Positions 36,663-46,146 of a DNA stretch of 64,000 nucleotides are shown here, in pieces (the stretch's first letter is position 1; every line of letters begins with the position of its first letter). The DNA comes from Oleispira antarctica RB-8 (GTDB lineage: Bacteria > Pseudomonadota > Gammaproteobacteria > Pseudomonadales > Oceanobacteraceae): positions 2,813,350 to 2,877,349 of the forward strand of contig FO203512.1 in NCBI GenBank assembly GCA_000967895.1. The letters are read 5' to 3'. The notes beneath the pieces were generated by a model. It saw only the letters and a program-made list of their open reading frames with translations. It made no database searches and was not told the origin of the DNA. The translations under genes were made by a program, and so were the position numbers.

Positions 36663-37756
36663 AAATCAAGCTCGCCATTACGCATCATTTCACGGCTTCG
36701 TATTCGGTTACGTCCAGAGGATTTCGCTCGATATAAATGATTATCTGCAATCGCATACATACTTTCCAAGTCTCGACCATCGAAACCATATTCCGAGACA
36801 CCAATGCTGACGCTCAGAGCAATAAGTTTATCCCCTCGAGTATAGGGTACATCAGCAATATTCTTACGAATGGTTTCAGCAATACTGATCGCTCTTTCTA
36901 AGCTCGCCCCTGGTAATAGAACACCGAACTCCTCTCCTCCCAAACGGCACGCAAGATCGGTTTTACGTAACCGATGGCAAATCGTGGCAGAGACATATTT
37001 CAATACTTCATCACCCACGTCATGTCCGTGGTTATCATTCACGTGCTTAAAGTGATCTATATCTAATAATAATAACGATAAATCACTGTTATTACGGATT
37101 GCATGATTACGCTCGCGTTCAAATACATCCAAAAAGCGTGTTCTGTTAGCCAAAGACGTTAGGCTATCCGTAGTTGCTAAGTGTAATAATTTTCGATGAG
37201 CACGAGTCCGGCTCACTTCATAGACGTGAGAAAATACCAATGTCGCGACGCCTGCCAAAATGACATTACTGGTCGCAACCACGTTAAAAATGGCATTATT
37301 ATCATGAAAGCGAATCGCGAATAAAACAAACCCAATCGGCATAAAAATAAGCGACAACCCTAAACCGAACCAGCGACCCAATAATAAATGTGACAGTACT
37401 GGAATAACTAAGATCCAGACATATCCAGTCTCCGTTGAGGTGGGCATGGTCAAAACATATAGAATTATAGAATATAGAGGCACCAGAAAAAGCAGTGATA
37501 CCTTGAATTGTTGCTTATCATTACGAGCGAACGGTAATAGAACTAAGGAATAAGTCGCCAATGCTATTTCGACGATCGCCATTTGCGCATTACTCTGCCA
37601 ATTGAGTAGAGTAAAAAAGAAACCAAAAGCGGCTGAAATCCACAATAATAACTGCAATACACTACGACGGTGCTGTTGATTAGGGAGCTCTATAACTCCA
37701 TCATCAAAGCTTCGGCTGTCTGAACTATTTTGATTATTACTGGCTGACTGCATCAT
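36647..37756 (-). CDS. Membrane-bound diguanylate cyclase (GGDEF)
   Basis: This 369-residue inner-membrane c-di-GMP synthase has about six hydrophobic helices between residues 30 and 180, forming a small sensor of a MASE-like type I do not recognise. A GGDEF domain follows from about 195, with LDIDHFKHVNDNHGHDVGDEVLKY, active-site GGEEF, and the inhibitory site RKTD exactly five residues upstream. It lacks an EAL domain. Its terminator overlaps its own stop. It is the second cyclase of the window. Confidence 0.93.
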   Translation of the reverse strand: MMQSASNNQNSSDSRSFDDGVIELPNQQHRRSVLQLLLWISAAFGFFFTLLNWQSNAQMAIVEIALATYSLVLLPFARNDKQQFKVSLLFLVPLYSIILYVLTMPTSTETGYVWILVIPVLSHLLLGRWFGLGLSLIFMPIGFVLFAIRFHDNNAIFNVVATSNVILAGVATLVFSHVYEVSRTRAHRKLLHLATTDSLTSLANRTRFLDVFERERNHAIRNNSDLSLLLLDIDHFKHVNDNHGHDVGDEVLKYVSATICHRLRKTDLACRLGGEEFGVLLPGASLERAISIAETIRKNIADVPYTRGDKLIALSVSIGVSEYGFDGRDLESMYAIADNHLYRAKSSGRNRIRSREMMRNGELDLALAD

Positions 37757-37813
37757 GCATTGTCCATTATATTAGCCATTTTCAATTCCTTTTAAAAATT
37801 CAGTCTCTCACTG

Positions 37814-38374
37814 TTATCTAAAATCTGTACTTGATGATTTTTGGCTCGATAAAAAGGCTTCAACCTCATCAGCCCAGGCCAACCAAGCCTGCTCCCCGAG
37901 AATACCGCGTCTCAAGGTCAAAAAAGGCAAGGCTAAACTTTTACGTTCGTGATGACTTAGAGATTGATATTGCTGCTCGATTTCTAGCATGATGTACAAG
38001 GCTTTATTATGCTGTTCCCTGTGCTGCCTCATCTCATCTAAAAGAACGACCTTGTCTACTAAGTGACCACCATATAACTTGACCAATAAGCTGTCATTGA
38101 TCTTTTGCGGCTTACACGCCTTATTTAACCAAACCAATAACTCTTTATGCCCAGCTTGAGTCATCGCATAAATCTTTCGATCAGGCTTGCCCTGCTGGAC
38201 TTCAATCGTGCAATCGATCAATTTTGCCTGATGCATCACCTTTAACTGCTGATAAATTTGCTGATGACTGGCTTGCCAGAAGAACCCCAAACGTTGCTTA
38301 AAACGCTTAAGTAAGTCATAACCACTGCCCGACTCTGTTTCCAGAAGAACCATTATTGCGTGCTTTAACGACAC
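37814..38374 (-). CDS. PadR-family transcriptional regulator
   Basis: This 186-residue repressor has the PadR winged-helix N-domain (LKHAIMVLLETESGSGYDLLKRF, QIYQQLKVMHQAKLIDCTIE, KIYAMTQAGHKELLVWL) and a C-terminal helical dimerisation arm (about 95-175). It is divergent from the FAD-dependent oxidoreductase gene. The 143-base gap contains two identical-form palindromes that I take as its operators. PadR members of this kind sense small phenolic or lipophilic molecules; the ligand here is unknown. Confidence 0.9.
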   Translation of the reverse strand: MSLKHAIMVLLETESGSGYDLLKRFKQRLGFFWQASHQQIYQQLKVMHQAKLIDCTIEVQQGKPDRKIYAMTQAGHKELLVWLNKACKPQKINDSLLVKLYGGHLVDKVVLLDEMRQHREQHNKALYIMLEIEQQYQSLSHHERKSLALPFLTLRRGILGEQAWLAWADEVEAFLSSQKSSSTDFR

Positions 38375-38423
38375 AGAATTACCTCTTTAGCCTCTCATCA
38401 ATAATGCAAGACTATCACGATCG

Positions 38424-38441
38424 TATGCAAGTATTTGCATA
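38424..38441. promoter_or_regulatory. Probable PadR operator 1
   Basis: TATGCAA-N4-TTGCATA is a perfect 7-4-7 palindrome. It lies 50 bases upstream of the padR start and 77 bases upstream of the oxidoreductase start. Confidence 0.75.
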
Positions 38442-38475
38442 TTTGATTTTTGTTGGTTAATCTAGCCTAAAAGCA

Positions 38476-38493
38476 TATGCAATAAGTTGCATA
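38476..38493. promoter_or_regulatory. Probable PadR operator 2
   Basis: This is a second perfect copy of TATGCAA-N4-TTGCATA with a different N4. It is centred exactly 52 bp from operator 1, about five helical turns, and 24 bases upstream of the oxidoreductase start, where it would overlap its -10 region. Confidence 0.78.
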
Positions 38494-38517
38494 ATAAGAA
38501 TAATTCAAGGAAATCAC

Positions 38518-40137
38518 ATGGCTAAGGTAAAGATTAAAACAGGTAAGCGTTTTCGCGCCTCTCGTGCTGAAGCACATTACGATACCATCGTTATTGGCTC
38601 GGGCATCGGCGGTTTAGCTAATGCGGCATTTCTCTCTTTGCTAGGAAAAAAAGTCTGTGTTCTAGAGCAACATTATACCGCTGGCGGTTATACCCACGCT
38701 TATGAACGCGAAGGCTATGAGTGGGATGTCGGTGTTCATTATGTTGGTGAAGTACACAAGCCATCGACCTTACGCCGCGTCTTTGACGTGATCAGCGAAG
38801 GTCGTCTTGAATGGGCTGCAATGGAAGATGAATACGACAAGGTCATTATAGGCAAAGACGAATATAGCTTTGTCGCGGGCCGAGACAATTTCGCGAATAT
38901 GCTAAAAGAACGCTTTCCAGGTGAAGAGAAGGTTATTGATGCTTATATTCAGTTGATCCGCGATATCAGTCGCTATACGCCTAAGTTTTTTGCTGGCCAA
39001 GGTATGCCGCGCTGGATGGCAAGTCTATACAACAAAATTCGTCCTTTATTGGTTCCTAAGCAATTTTTTCAGACAACCCGCGACGCTTTAGAAGATTTAA
39101 CGTCAAATCAAAAACTTATCTCAGTATTAACTGGACAATGGGGTAACTATGGCCAGGCCCCTGTTGATGCCGCTTTTCTGATGCATGCGCTCATTGCAAA
39201 ACACTACCTCGCTGGCGGCGCTTATCCCGTCGGAGGCGCGTCACAAATTGCACGGACCATTATTCCTACCATTCAAAAAAGTGGCGGTGAAGTATTCACT
39301 TATGCCGATGTTGCGGAAGTGCTAATAAAAGATAATAAAGCCTACGGCGTACGCATGGCCTGCGGTGCTGAAATTACCGCCGATAACATCGTCAGCAACG
39401 CGGGTTTTTATAATACGGTTAAAAAATTATTACCTACTGAGGTTCAAAATCGCTTAGGCGTTGATGCATGGCTAAAGAAAGTATCCCCCTCTTCCGCTCA
39501 CTTTTGTATTTATGCAGGTTTCAAAGGCACAGCAGAAGAACTGGGCCTAACAACAACTAACTTATGGATTTATCCCAGCGGCGATCACGATGCTAACTTA
39601 AAAAAGTATCAAGCAAACTATAACGAAGACTTTCCACTGGTGTATATCTCATTCCCATCGGCTAAAGATCCTGATTGGGAAAATCGCTATCCCGGTAAGT
39701 CGACCGTCGAAGTTGTTACTCCCGCTAATATGGATTGGTTTAAACAATGGGAGGGTAGCCAGTGGCAAAAACGTGGGGAGGATTATGAGACCTTTAAGAA
39801 GAATTTTGCTGATCGTTTAATGGCTAAATTATACGAACGTCATCCTCAGTTACGAGAAAAGCTCGAATACTTTGAACTATCAACGCCACTGTCTACCAAC
39901 TGGTATCAAAAAACCAGTGCTGGTGAAATGCTGGCGTTAGACCATTATGTGGATCGCTTTAAACAACCTTTTTTACACCCCATCACCCCGGTTAAAAACC
40001 TGTATATGACAGGCTCTGACATCATGACCGCTGGGGTCGGTGGCGCCATGATGGCCGGCATGATGACGACCTGCGCTATGCAAGGTCGTAAAGCGGGAGA
40101 CGTGGTCAAATTGCTAAAAAACTATCAATCGAGCTAG
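38518..40137 (+). CDS. FAD-dependent oxidoreductase (phytoene desaturase / retinol saturase type)
   Basis: This 539-residue flavoenzyme has an N-terminal Rossmann fold (TIVIGSGIGGLANAAFLSLLG, residues 23-43, then VLEQH) and the CrtI/RetSat-like landmarks HAYEREGYEWDVGVHYVGE, GGASQIARTIIPTIQKSGG and a C-terminal NLYMTGSDIMTAGVGGAMMAG dinucleotide-binding end. It resembles all-trans-retinol 13,14-reductase-like enzymes more than true carotenoid desaturases; the substrate is probably a lipid or isoprenoid. There is no carotenoid gene cluster nearby. It appears to be repressed by the divergent PadR protein. Confidence 0.88.
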   Translation: MAKVKIKTGKRFRASRAEAHYDTIVIGSGIGGLANAAFLSLLGKKVCVLEQHYTAGGYTHAYEREGYEWDVGVHYVGEVHKPSTLRRVFDVISEGRLEWAAMEDEYDKVIIGKDEYSFVAGRDNFANMLKERFPGEEKVIDAYIQLIRDISRYTPKFFAGQGMPRWMASLYNKIRPLLVPKQFFQTTRDALEDLTSNQKLISVLTGQWGNYGQAPVDAAFLMHALIAKHYLAGGAYPVGGASQIARTIIPTIQKSGGEVFTYADVAEVLIKDNKAYGVRMACGAEITADNIVSNAGFYNTVKKLLPTEVQNRLGVDAWLKKVSPSSAHFCIYAGFKGTAEELGLTTTNLWIYPSGDHDANLKKYQANYNEDFPLVYISFPSAKDPDWENRYPGKSTVEVVTPANMDWFKQWEGSQWQKRGEDYETFKKNFADRLMAKLYERHPQLREKLEYFELSTPLSTNWYQKTSAGEMLALDHYVDRFKQPFLHPITPVKNLYMTGSDIMTAGVGGAMMAGMMTTCAMQGRKAGDVVKLLKNYQSS

Positions 40138-40169
40138 TCTTTTTATAACTAGCTCTACAGATCAGGCAG

Positions 40170-40640
40170 TTATAACCAGCGTCTGACCGATTGGCAATAC
40201 TGCTTGAAGGACTCACCAAACTTTTCAAGCATGGCGGCTTCTTCAGGCTTAATCTGAAAAGCCGTCATGTAAACAAAGAAAATTAACGCGCCTGAATACG
40301 CTAAAAAATTATCTAAAAAATCTCCCCAACCTAATAGAACCACCAGCATTCCCAAGTACATTGGGTTGCGGGTTAACTGATAAACCCCAGAGACAACTAA
40401 ACTGCTTGAGCGGCTAGGATCTAATGGATTCAGTGTTGTATGTTGAACTAAAAATTCCTTTACTCCCAACATGGCCAAGCCAATACCAGCGATTAAAAAG
40501 ATTAAAGGCCAAATCAAATTACTTAAATCAGCAACTTGCTGCTGCATAAAATCTAAACCTCGCTGAGACAGCACCAGAGAGAATACCATCGACAACAACA
40601 TCACAATGGGAGGAGGACATTTGAGCTGCAAAAACTTCAT
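40170..40640 (-). CDS. Isoprenylcysteine methyltransferase-like membrane protein
   Basis: This 156-residue protein of the ICMT/PEMT methyltransferase type has four or five membrane helices. It carries the SAM-binding C-terminal region GVYQLTRNPMYLGMLVVLLGWG followed by FQIKPEEAAMLEKFGESFKQYCQSVRRWL, the conserved RNPxY and E-E-x-L-x-x-x-F-G signatures. In bacteria these methylate lipids or small hydrophobic molecules; the substrate is unknown. It is convergent with the FAD oxidoreductase gene. Confidence 0.9.
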   Translation of the reverse strand: MKFLQLKCPPPIVMLLSMVFSLVLSQRGLDFMQQQVADLSNLIWPLIFLIAGIGLAMLGVKEFLVQHTTLNPLDPSRSSSLVVSGVYQLTRNPMYLGMLVVLLGWGDFLDNFLAYSGALIFFVYMTAFQIKPEEAAMLEKFGESFKQYCQSVRRWL

Positions 40641-40701
40641 GCGTTAAGGTTCCTTTTTTAGTTATTTTTATAGTCGTTTAGTGACTATTTATTCTAATTA
40701 T

Positions 40702-42486
40702 TTATTCATCATTTTTTATAATATGCCGAATCATCAGCTGTACGCTTTGCATACCCCGAAATTCATTAATATCTAACTGATAAGCACATGTTATTTTCTG
40801 ACAAGATTCATCCGTCCATTCATCTAAATCAATATTAAACGCAATGCCATCGATACAGTGTTGCGTGCCCGGGATGCCCAGCGTTAACTTAAGATGATTA
40901 CTGCCAACAATTTTTTGATTGATAATCATAAATTGACCATCAAAAATAGGTTCTGGAAATTGTTGCCCCCAAGGCCCCGCATATTTAATCATGCCAGCTA
41001 AATTTAAATTAAAGTCATCTGGCTTCAGCTCACCATCGCTCAAAATAATTTGATCAAGTTGATCTTCAGTCATCAGCTCATGGCAAATCTGATCGAACTC
41101 ACGTTGAAATTCAGCATAATGTTTTAACTTAATACTTAACCCCGCCGCCATCGCATGACCACCGAATTTTGTGAGAATTTCTGGTCGACGTTTAGCGATC
41201 AAATATAAGGCATCGCGTATATGTAAACCAGGAATTGAACGTGCTGAGCCTTTTATTTCCTGCTGCTCTAATTGCTCTTGAGTGTTCAAACCTGCCGCGA
41301 GTTCGGCGTTAGCAAACGCAATGACAGGACGATGCACTTTATCTTTAATCCGCGATGCTAAAATACCAATCACACCTTGATGCCAATCGGGATCATGCAA
41401 ACATAAACCCCAAGGTAAATGCTTATGCTCGGCTTCATGATCGAACTGCGCAAGTCTTTGCGATTGCAACCAAGTCATCGCTTGCTGTTGCATACCGCGC
41501 TCTATATTTTTACGCTCTTCATTCAGACTGTTTAACTCTTCAGCATATTGAAACGCTAACGCATCGTTATCGGTTAATAAACACTCAATCCCCGTTGCCA
41601 TATCATCTAAGCGCCCTGCGGCGTTTAACCGTGGACCAATCGCAAAACCCAAATCACTGGCGACCAAATTGTGTGCTGATTTTCCTGCAATTTTTAATAG
41701 CGCATTGATACCCGCAATGCCCTTACCTGCACGAATTCTTTTTAAACCTTGGTCAATTAAAATACGATTATTTTTATCTAAGGGTACGACATCCGCAACA
41801 GATGCTAAGGCTAATAAGTCCAAAAACTGAGCCATATTAGGCTCGGTTCTATTAACAAACCAACCACGGTTTCTAAGCTCAATCCGTACTGCCGTCATGA
41901 CATAAAAAATCACCGCACAGCCACAAGCGGCTTTAGATTCAAACTCACATGCAGGTTGATTAGGGTTGACGATAGCATCGGCATTAGGAAGCTCATCTGC
42001 GGCTAAATGGTGATCAGTCACCACCACTTTAATGCCCGCATCTTTAGCGGCCTTTACCCCAGCCAAAGAAGATATGCCGTTATCAACCGTGATTAATAAC
42101 TGAGGCTGCATGTGAAGAGCGACTTCAACAATTTCAGGCGTTAGTCCATAACCGTATTCAAATCGATTAGGCACTAAATAACAGGCTTCATGGGCACCAA
42201 ACTGACGCAATGCCCGTATCGCTAATGCCGTACTCGTTGCGCCATCAGCATCAAAGTCGCCCACGATTAAAATACGCTCTTGTTGCTCAATCGCATCGGC
42301 AATAATCATCGCCGCGTTGTCGATATCGTATAAGCGATGAAACGGCAATAAGCCCTTTAATTCATATTGCAGCTCTTCGTAAGACTGAATGCCACGAGCT
42401 TGATAAATAGACGATAAAATAGGATGGGTATTTGCGAGAGACAGTGCCGCGGGGGCAAGAGCATGACGCTCAATTTTAACAGACAT
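40702..42486 (-). CDS. recJ: Single-stranded-DNA-specific exonuclease RecJ
   Basis: RecJ is a 5'-3' exonuclease of the RecF pathway and mismatch repair. The 594 residues (E. coli 577) have the DHH-family motifs: LIVGDFDADGATSTALA (DFDADG), TVDNGISS, VVTDHHL (DHH), ADVVPL, and DHHA1 motifs including GGHAMAAG. The C-terminal OB domain ends in an AT-rich tail. In Pseudomonas and E. coli recJ is near dsbC and hom/thrC; here hom and thrC are about 10 kb away with other genes between. Confidence 0.97.
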   Translation of the reverse strand: MSVKIERHALAPAALSLANTHPILSSIYQARGIQSYEELQYELKGLLPFHRLYDIDNAAMIIADAIEQQERILIVGDFDADGATSTALAIRALRQFGAHEACYLVPNRFEYGYGLTPEIVEVALHMQPQLLITVDNGISSLAGVKAAKDAGIKVVVTDHHLAADELPNADAIVNPNQPACEFESKAACGCAVIFYVMTAVRIELRNRGWFVNRTEPNMAQFLDLLALASVADVVPLDKNNRILIDQGLKRIRAGKGIAGINALLKIAGKSAHNLVASDLGFAIGPRLNAAGRLDDMATGIECLLTDNDALAFQYAEELNSLNEERKNIERGMQQQAMTWLQSQRLAQFDHEAEHKHLPWGLCLHDPDWHQGVIGILASRIKDKVHRPVIAFANAELAAGLNTQEQLEQQEIKGSARSIPGLHIRDALYLIAKRRPEILTKFGGHAMAAGLSIKLKHYAEFQREFDQICHELMTEDQLDQIILSDGELKPDDFNLNLAGMIKYAGPWGQQFPEPIFDGQFMIINQKIVGSNHLKLTLGIPGTQHCIDGIAFNIDLDEWTDESCQKITCAYQLDINEFRGMQSVQLMIRHIIKNDE

Positions 42487-42566
42487 AATATGCGCCTAGA
42501 ATCGTGGTAGCAGCAGTTTACAAGGCTTGCTGACACGGTTCTAGGGAATGCATTAAATTAGCACGA

Positions 42567-44441
42567 TTAATTAAACAGATTCTTAAGTTTATCTTTCGCC
42601 TCTTTTTCTAACTGCTTCTTCTTTTCGTCCACTTTCGCTTTCGCCTTGTCTTGCTCGGCTTTTTTCTTTTGATCTAGTTTACGCTTAGCTTCGGCTTTTT
42701 GCTGATCTTGAAAAGAAGACAATTCAGAATTCGCCAATTGCTTTAATTTAGCCTGTTTATCCCCCAACGAACCGCTTTCTAGATCCATTGCCTGCAATTG
42801 CTCTTTATAATCGCCCGCGTAAGATAGCAATTTTTCGTTAAGAGATTTTTTCAATTGAACTTCAAGCTCTTGCTGCTTCTCTTTTAAGCGCTGACTAAAA
42901 GCCTGACTTAATTGCGTATCTAGATCGGATTCAATACTTACACCAGGAGCCGTTAATTCACCTTTCGCCTCTGCTTCAATATCAAAACGATCAATTTTCG
43001 CTAATGCTTTTGCCATTTCAATAGCAACCTGGGTTTTATCTTTTGAGCTGAACTTCGCGCGAGTAAACTGAGCCGTCGTATTAGCATCTAACTCACCCGC
43101 CACTAATTCTGCATGGCCAATGATACCTAGCTCACTACGATCTAATTTCAATCCCATAGCACCGACATCATAATTATTTAATGCCATGCCTTTAATCGTT
43201 AAATCAAATACATCCTTACCCGGCGTAGCTCTATGATCAAGAGAACCGGTTAAATCTAATGACTGAATATCCTTTAATTCACGACCTGTCGCAACAATAC
43301 GGGTTGGACGACCGATAACATGTTGCTGATGAGTAATATCAAAAACCTTAACAGCAACCTGCCCAACATCTAATTCAACTGCTAAATTAACTTGTCGAAT
43401 CAAAAAATCAGGTAATGGACGATCTGTTTCATAATGAACAAAGCGACCTTTATTACGTACGACCTCAATTTCAGCTTGCGCTTGAGCATCACCTTCATCA
43501 GAGATTAAAAACGGTCGAGCTTTTTCATACCAATACAATCCTTGCTGTGACCACTGTCCCACCTTATCGCCAAATAATAACCTGCTCAAATTAGCCACAC
43601 CATTACCGTCAAGCTTGTATTTATTTTTTAAGTTATCAAAGTCTTCAGAAGGTGCTTTTTGCAAGTCTGACCACTGATTTTGCAGCTCTGTTTTACCGTT
43701 AGACAATACCTTACTCGCTTCGCTAATCGCTTTCTGATCTTGCTTAATACGCTTCTTCAACGCATCAAATTCTTTCTTACGTTGCTGAAAGTCTTCGATA
43801 GAATCAAATTTTCCTGAAGTAATTCGATTGAATTCATCTTCATAAGAAGCCAAGGCTTTGCTATCCGGTAACGCGGCAATCGCTTTATCAGAATCAGACT
43901 TGATCGTCTCATAACTATTTTTGAAGGCCCGCCCTCTTTGTTCGGTTAATAACGGTTCTCGGCTCAATAGCTCGTCTGCTGTTGGTAAAGCCTGCTGACT
44001 TAGAGTATTGGCGTCTTTATCTTCTGACTCACTCTTATCTTCCGTACTGGAAGATTCATCGGCGTCATCAACATTATCTAAAGCACCTGAAGTTAGTCGA
44101 GCTGTCGAAAAAGCCAACCCCGTTAACGCAACTTCATTAACAATGCCCTTACCCAATAATAACGGCAGCAATTCGATGTCCGCGACGGCACGTTCGAATT
44201 GCAGTAGATTTTCCATCGGTTTATCCGCGTTAGCGACTTGTAAATTTTCTATTTCAATACCAAAGGGGTCAAATGTTAACCCCACTCGGCCAACTTCTAC
44301 TTTGGCTTTAGCTGCTTGGCTACCGAAAGTTTCAATGCTGTATTTAATAATAGGTCCAGCGGCAAAAAGCCAACCAAGCACTAACACAGCACCGATTACT
44401 ACAAAACCTGCTAAACCTGACCAGCGAATCCATTGTTTCAT
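42567..44441 (-). CDS. TIGR03545 family conserved membrane-anchored protein
   Basis: This 624-residue protein has one N-terminal membrane helix (about 8-30) and an AsmA-like start (VEVGRVGLTFDPFGIEIENLQV). A long helical and charged middle follows (about 130-290), then a beta-rich region (VNLAVELDVGQVAVKVFDI), and a Lys/Glu/Ala-rich coiled-coil tail (550-624). The pattern fits TIGR03545, a conserved family of unknown function always paired with TIGR03546. Its partner is the upstream gene, 11 bases away. A role in lipid or envelope transport is suggested only by the AsmA-like start. Confidence 0.8.
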   Translation of the reverse strand: MKQWIRWSGLAGFVVIGAVLVLGWLFAAGPIIKYSIETFGSQAAKAKVEVGRVGLTFDPFGIEIENLQVANADKPMENLLQFERAVADIELLPLLLGKGIVNEVALTGLAFSTARLTSGALDNVDDADESSSTEDKSESEDKDANTLSQQALPTADELLSREPLLTEQRGRAFKNSYETIKSDSDKAIAALPDSKALASYEDEFNRITSGKFDSIEDFQQRKKEFDALKKRIKQDQKAISEASKVLSNGKTELQNQWSDLQKAPSEDFDNLKNKYKLDGNGVANLSRLLFGDKVGQWSQQGLYWYEKARPFLISDEGDAQAQAEIEVVRNKGRFVHYETDRPLPDFLIRQVNLAVELDVGQVAVKVFDITHQQHVIGRPTRIVATGRELKDIQSLDLTGSLDHRATPGKDVFDLTIKGMALNNYDVGAMGLKLDRSELGIIGHAELVAGELDANTTAQFTRAKFSSKDKTQVAIEMAKALAKIDRFDIEAEAKGELTAPGVSIESDLDTQLSQAFSQRLKEKQQELEVQLKKSLNEKLLSYAGDYKEQLQAMDLESGSLGDKQAKLKQLANSELSSFQDQQKAEAKRKLDQKKKAEQDKAKAKVDEKKKQLEKEAKDKLKNLFN

Positions 44442-44452
44442 TTTGTTTCCCT

Positions 44453-44959
44453 TTAATCCGCTAGCGCTTGATAAACTTTATAGAACTTACTGGCTTTCAA
44501 TAGCTTAGTAATTTTTAACTTATCCACCCATACCATTAACTTATTTCGATAAGCTGAGATTAACCAACGGCTAATAAGCAGTACTGGAATAAAGGCGACC
44601 AGTGCAATAATTAAGCTGCCAATGACTAAGGTATTATTGAATCGTGTCGCACGCCAAAAGTCACTTTGATATAACTCGGTCAAAAAAGTTTGTGCAGAAC
44701 CATGCGTTAAGACTGATTCCCCTAAAGCAATCGCAGCAGGATCAAGCAAGTAAGCTAAACCACTAAAGAATAAGGTGCCCAGTAAAAACGCACCAAAATT
44801 GACTCGTACAATGCAGGCAATAAAGACAATCAATACATTATGTAAACTGAATAATGGCGTAAGACCGGTAATTAATGCCAAAGCAAACGCTAAGGCAATT
44901 TGTCCAGGTGCCGAATCTGAGTTTAATGCTTTTAGCAGCTTGGCTAACATAGCAATCAT
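44453..44959 (-). CDS. TIGR03546 family membrane protein (DUF2062-like)
   Basis: This 168-residue protein has about four membrane helices (20-40, 45-65, 70-90, 110-140) and the family-specific start MIAMLAKLLKALNSDSAPGQIALAFALALITGLTP, a DUF2062-like motif. It lies just upstream of the TIGR03545 gene on the same strand (11-base gap), the standard pairing. The function of the pair is unknown; together they may form an inner-membrane complex with a large periplasmic arm. Confidence 0.82.
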   Translation of the reverse strand: MIAMLAKLLKALNSDSAPGQIALAFALALITGLTPLFSLHNVLIVFIACIVRVNFGAFLLGTLFFSGLAYLLDPAAIALGESVLTHGSAQTFLTELYQSDFWRATRFNNTLVIGSLIIALVAFIPVLLISRWLISAYRNKLMVWVDKLKITKLLKASKFYKVYQALAD

Positions 44960-45042
44960 AGAAGTTCCTTATTCATGGGGAAACATTGAGTAAACGCTAT
45001 CTTAGTAATTGCAGCGCAATAAAGAAAGCGATTCACTCACAT

Positions 45043-45897
45043 TCAAACTTTCTTACTGCGAATTGCTAAGGTGATACCGATTAAGATCAGTGAGCAAGCC
45101 AACAATAGAGTAAACGATAATTGCTCAGACAAGAACACAACCCCCATTATAAGAGCCAACACAGGCACTACGAGCTGAGCTTGCGCTGCATTCTGTAAAC
45201 CCAGCTGCGGCAAAACTTTATACCAAAGGGCATAACCCAAGCCGGATGCCAGTGTCCCAGATAAAACAGCCAGTACAATGCCTTTTATACTACTGCCCTG
45301 CCAATCGACGAAAAAAATCAAGGGCACGCACCATACTAACGACCAACGAAAAGCGATTGCTACATCATTAAGCGGCTGCTGACTGTTTCGTCCTGCAAAA
45401 ACAAATCCTGCCCACGCTAAGCCCGCAATCATCATAATCGCGGCTCGATCAAAATCAGGCGCTGACTGCCCAGGCAATAACAGAACGATTAGCCCCATAA
45501 ACGCAATCATAATACCAAGCAAGGTAAGCGCATTGGTTTTTGCACCTAACAGCTGCGCGACGATATTCAATACAATTTGAATCGTCGCAAATAAGATGAG
45601 CGCCCCCATCCCAGTGTCCATACCAACATACGCCCAAGAAAAAGCAAAAGCATAAATCGATAAACTGATCGCTGATAGCCAGTTCGTTTTATTGAGTGAC
45701 ATATCGATCATACGCTTCATTTCACTCACTCTAGGCCGAACCAACAGCGCTAATAATAGCGCTCCCGACATAATACGAATAAGGGTGAAAGGCAAAGGCT
45801 CGATAGCATTCTCAACAAATGCCATGCGAGATAGTAAGGAGTTAGCCGCAAACGCGAATAACGCCAAAGTAGTAAAAACAAACAAACGCATAATCAA
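45043..45897 (-). CDS. DMT-superfamily (EamA) transporter
   Basis: This 284-residue inner-membrane carrier has ten predicted helices in two EamA repeats. Landmarks are FTLIRIMSGALLLALLVRP in the first half and VLAVLSGTLASGLGYALWYKVLPQLGLQNAAQAQLVVPVLALIMG in the second, followed by a short basic C-terminal tail (RSKKV). Members export amino acids, metabolites or drugs. The substrate cannot be inferred; no pathway gene is adjacent. Confidence 0.92.
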   Translation of the reverse strand: MIMRLFVFTTLALFAFAANSLLSRMAFVENAIEPLPFTLIRIMSGALLLALLVRPRVSEMKRMIDMSLNKTNWLSAISLSIYAFAFSWAYVGMDTGMGALILFATIQIVLNIVAQLLGAKTNALTLLGIMIAFMGLIVLLLPGQSAPDFDRAAIMMIAGLAWAGFVFAGRNSQQPLNDVAIAFRWSLVWCVPLIFFVDWQGSSIKGIVLAVLSGTLASGLGYALWYKVLPQLGLQNAAQAQLVVPVLALIMGVVFLSEQLSFTLLLACSLILIGITLAIRSKKV

Positions 45898-46146
45898 CCT
45901 ATTTGAATCGTCTTTGGTATATTATAGAGTAACCGCTCTGACAGTCATAAAGACATAAAGTGCCGATATAATTGCTGAAGTGAGCACATGAACTGATAAT
46001 ATATGGGCTAATCAGTCAATAACTCACGTAAAGAGCCATTATTGTTCCATATTCGTCAACAACCATTCCCGAAAACAGGGACTAGTTCCGACGTGGAAAT
46101 ACCGCTTTAATATTGCCATACCAAACTTTAATAATTAGGTTTTAAC

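Noticed and set aside
41355-41708. A 117-codon open frame opposite recJ
   Set aside because: It lies wholly inside a certain gene on the other strand and has no recognisable motif.
44008-44508. A 166-codon open frame on the plus strand opposite the TIGR03545 gene
   Set aside because: It is a shadow frame; composition is Ser/Ala low-complexity and it overlaps two well-supported genes.
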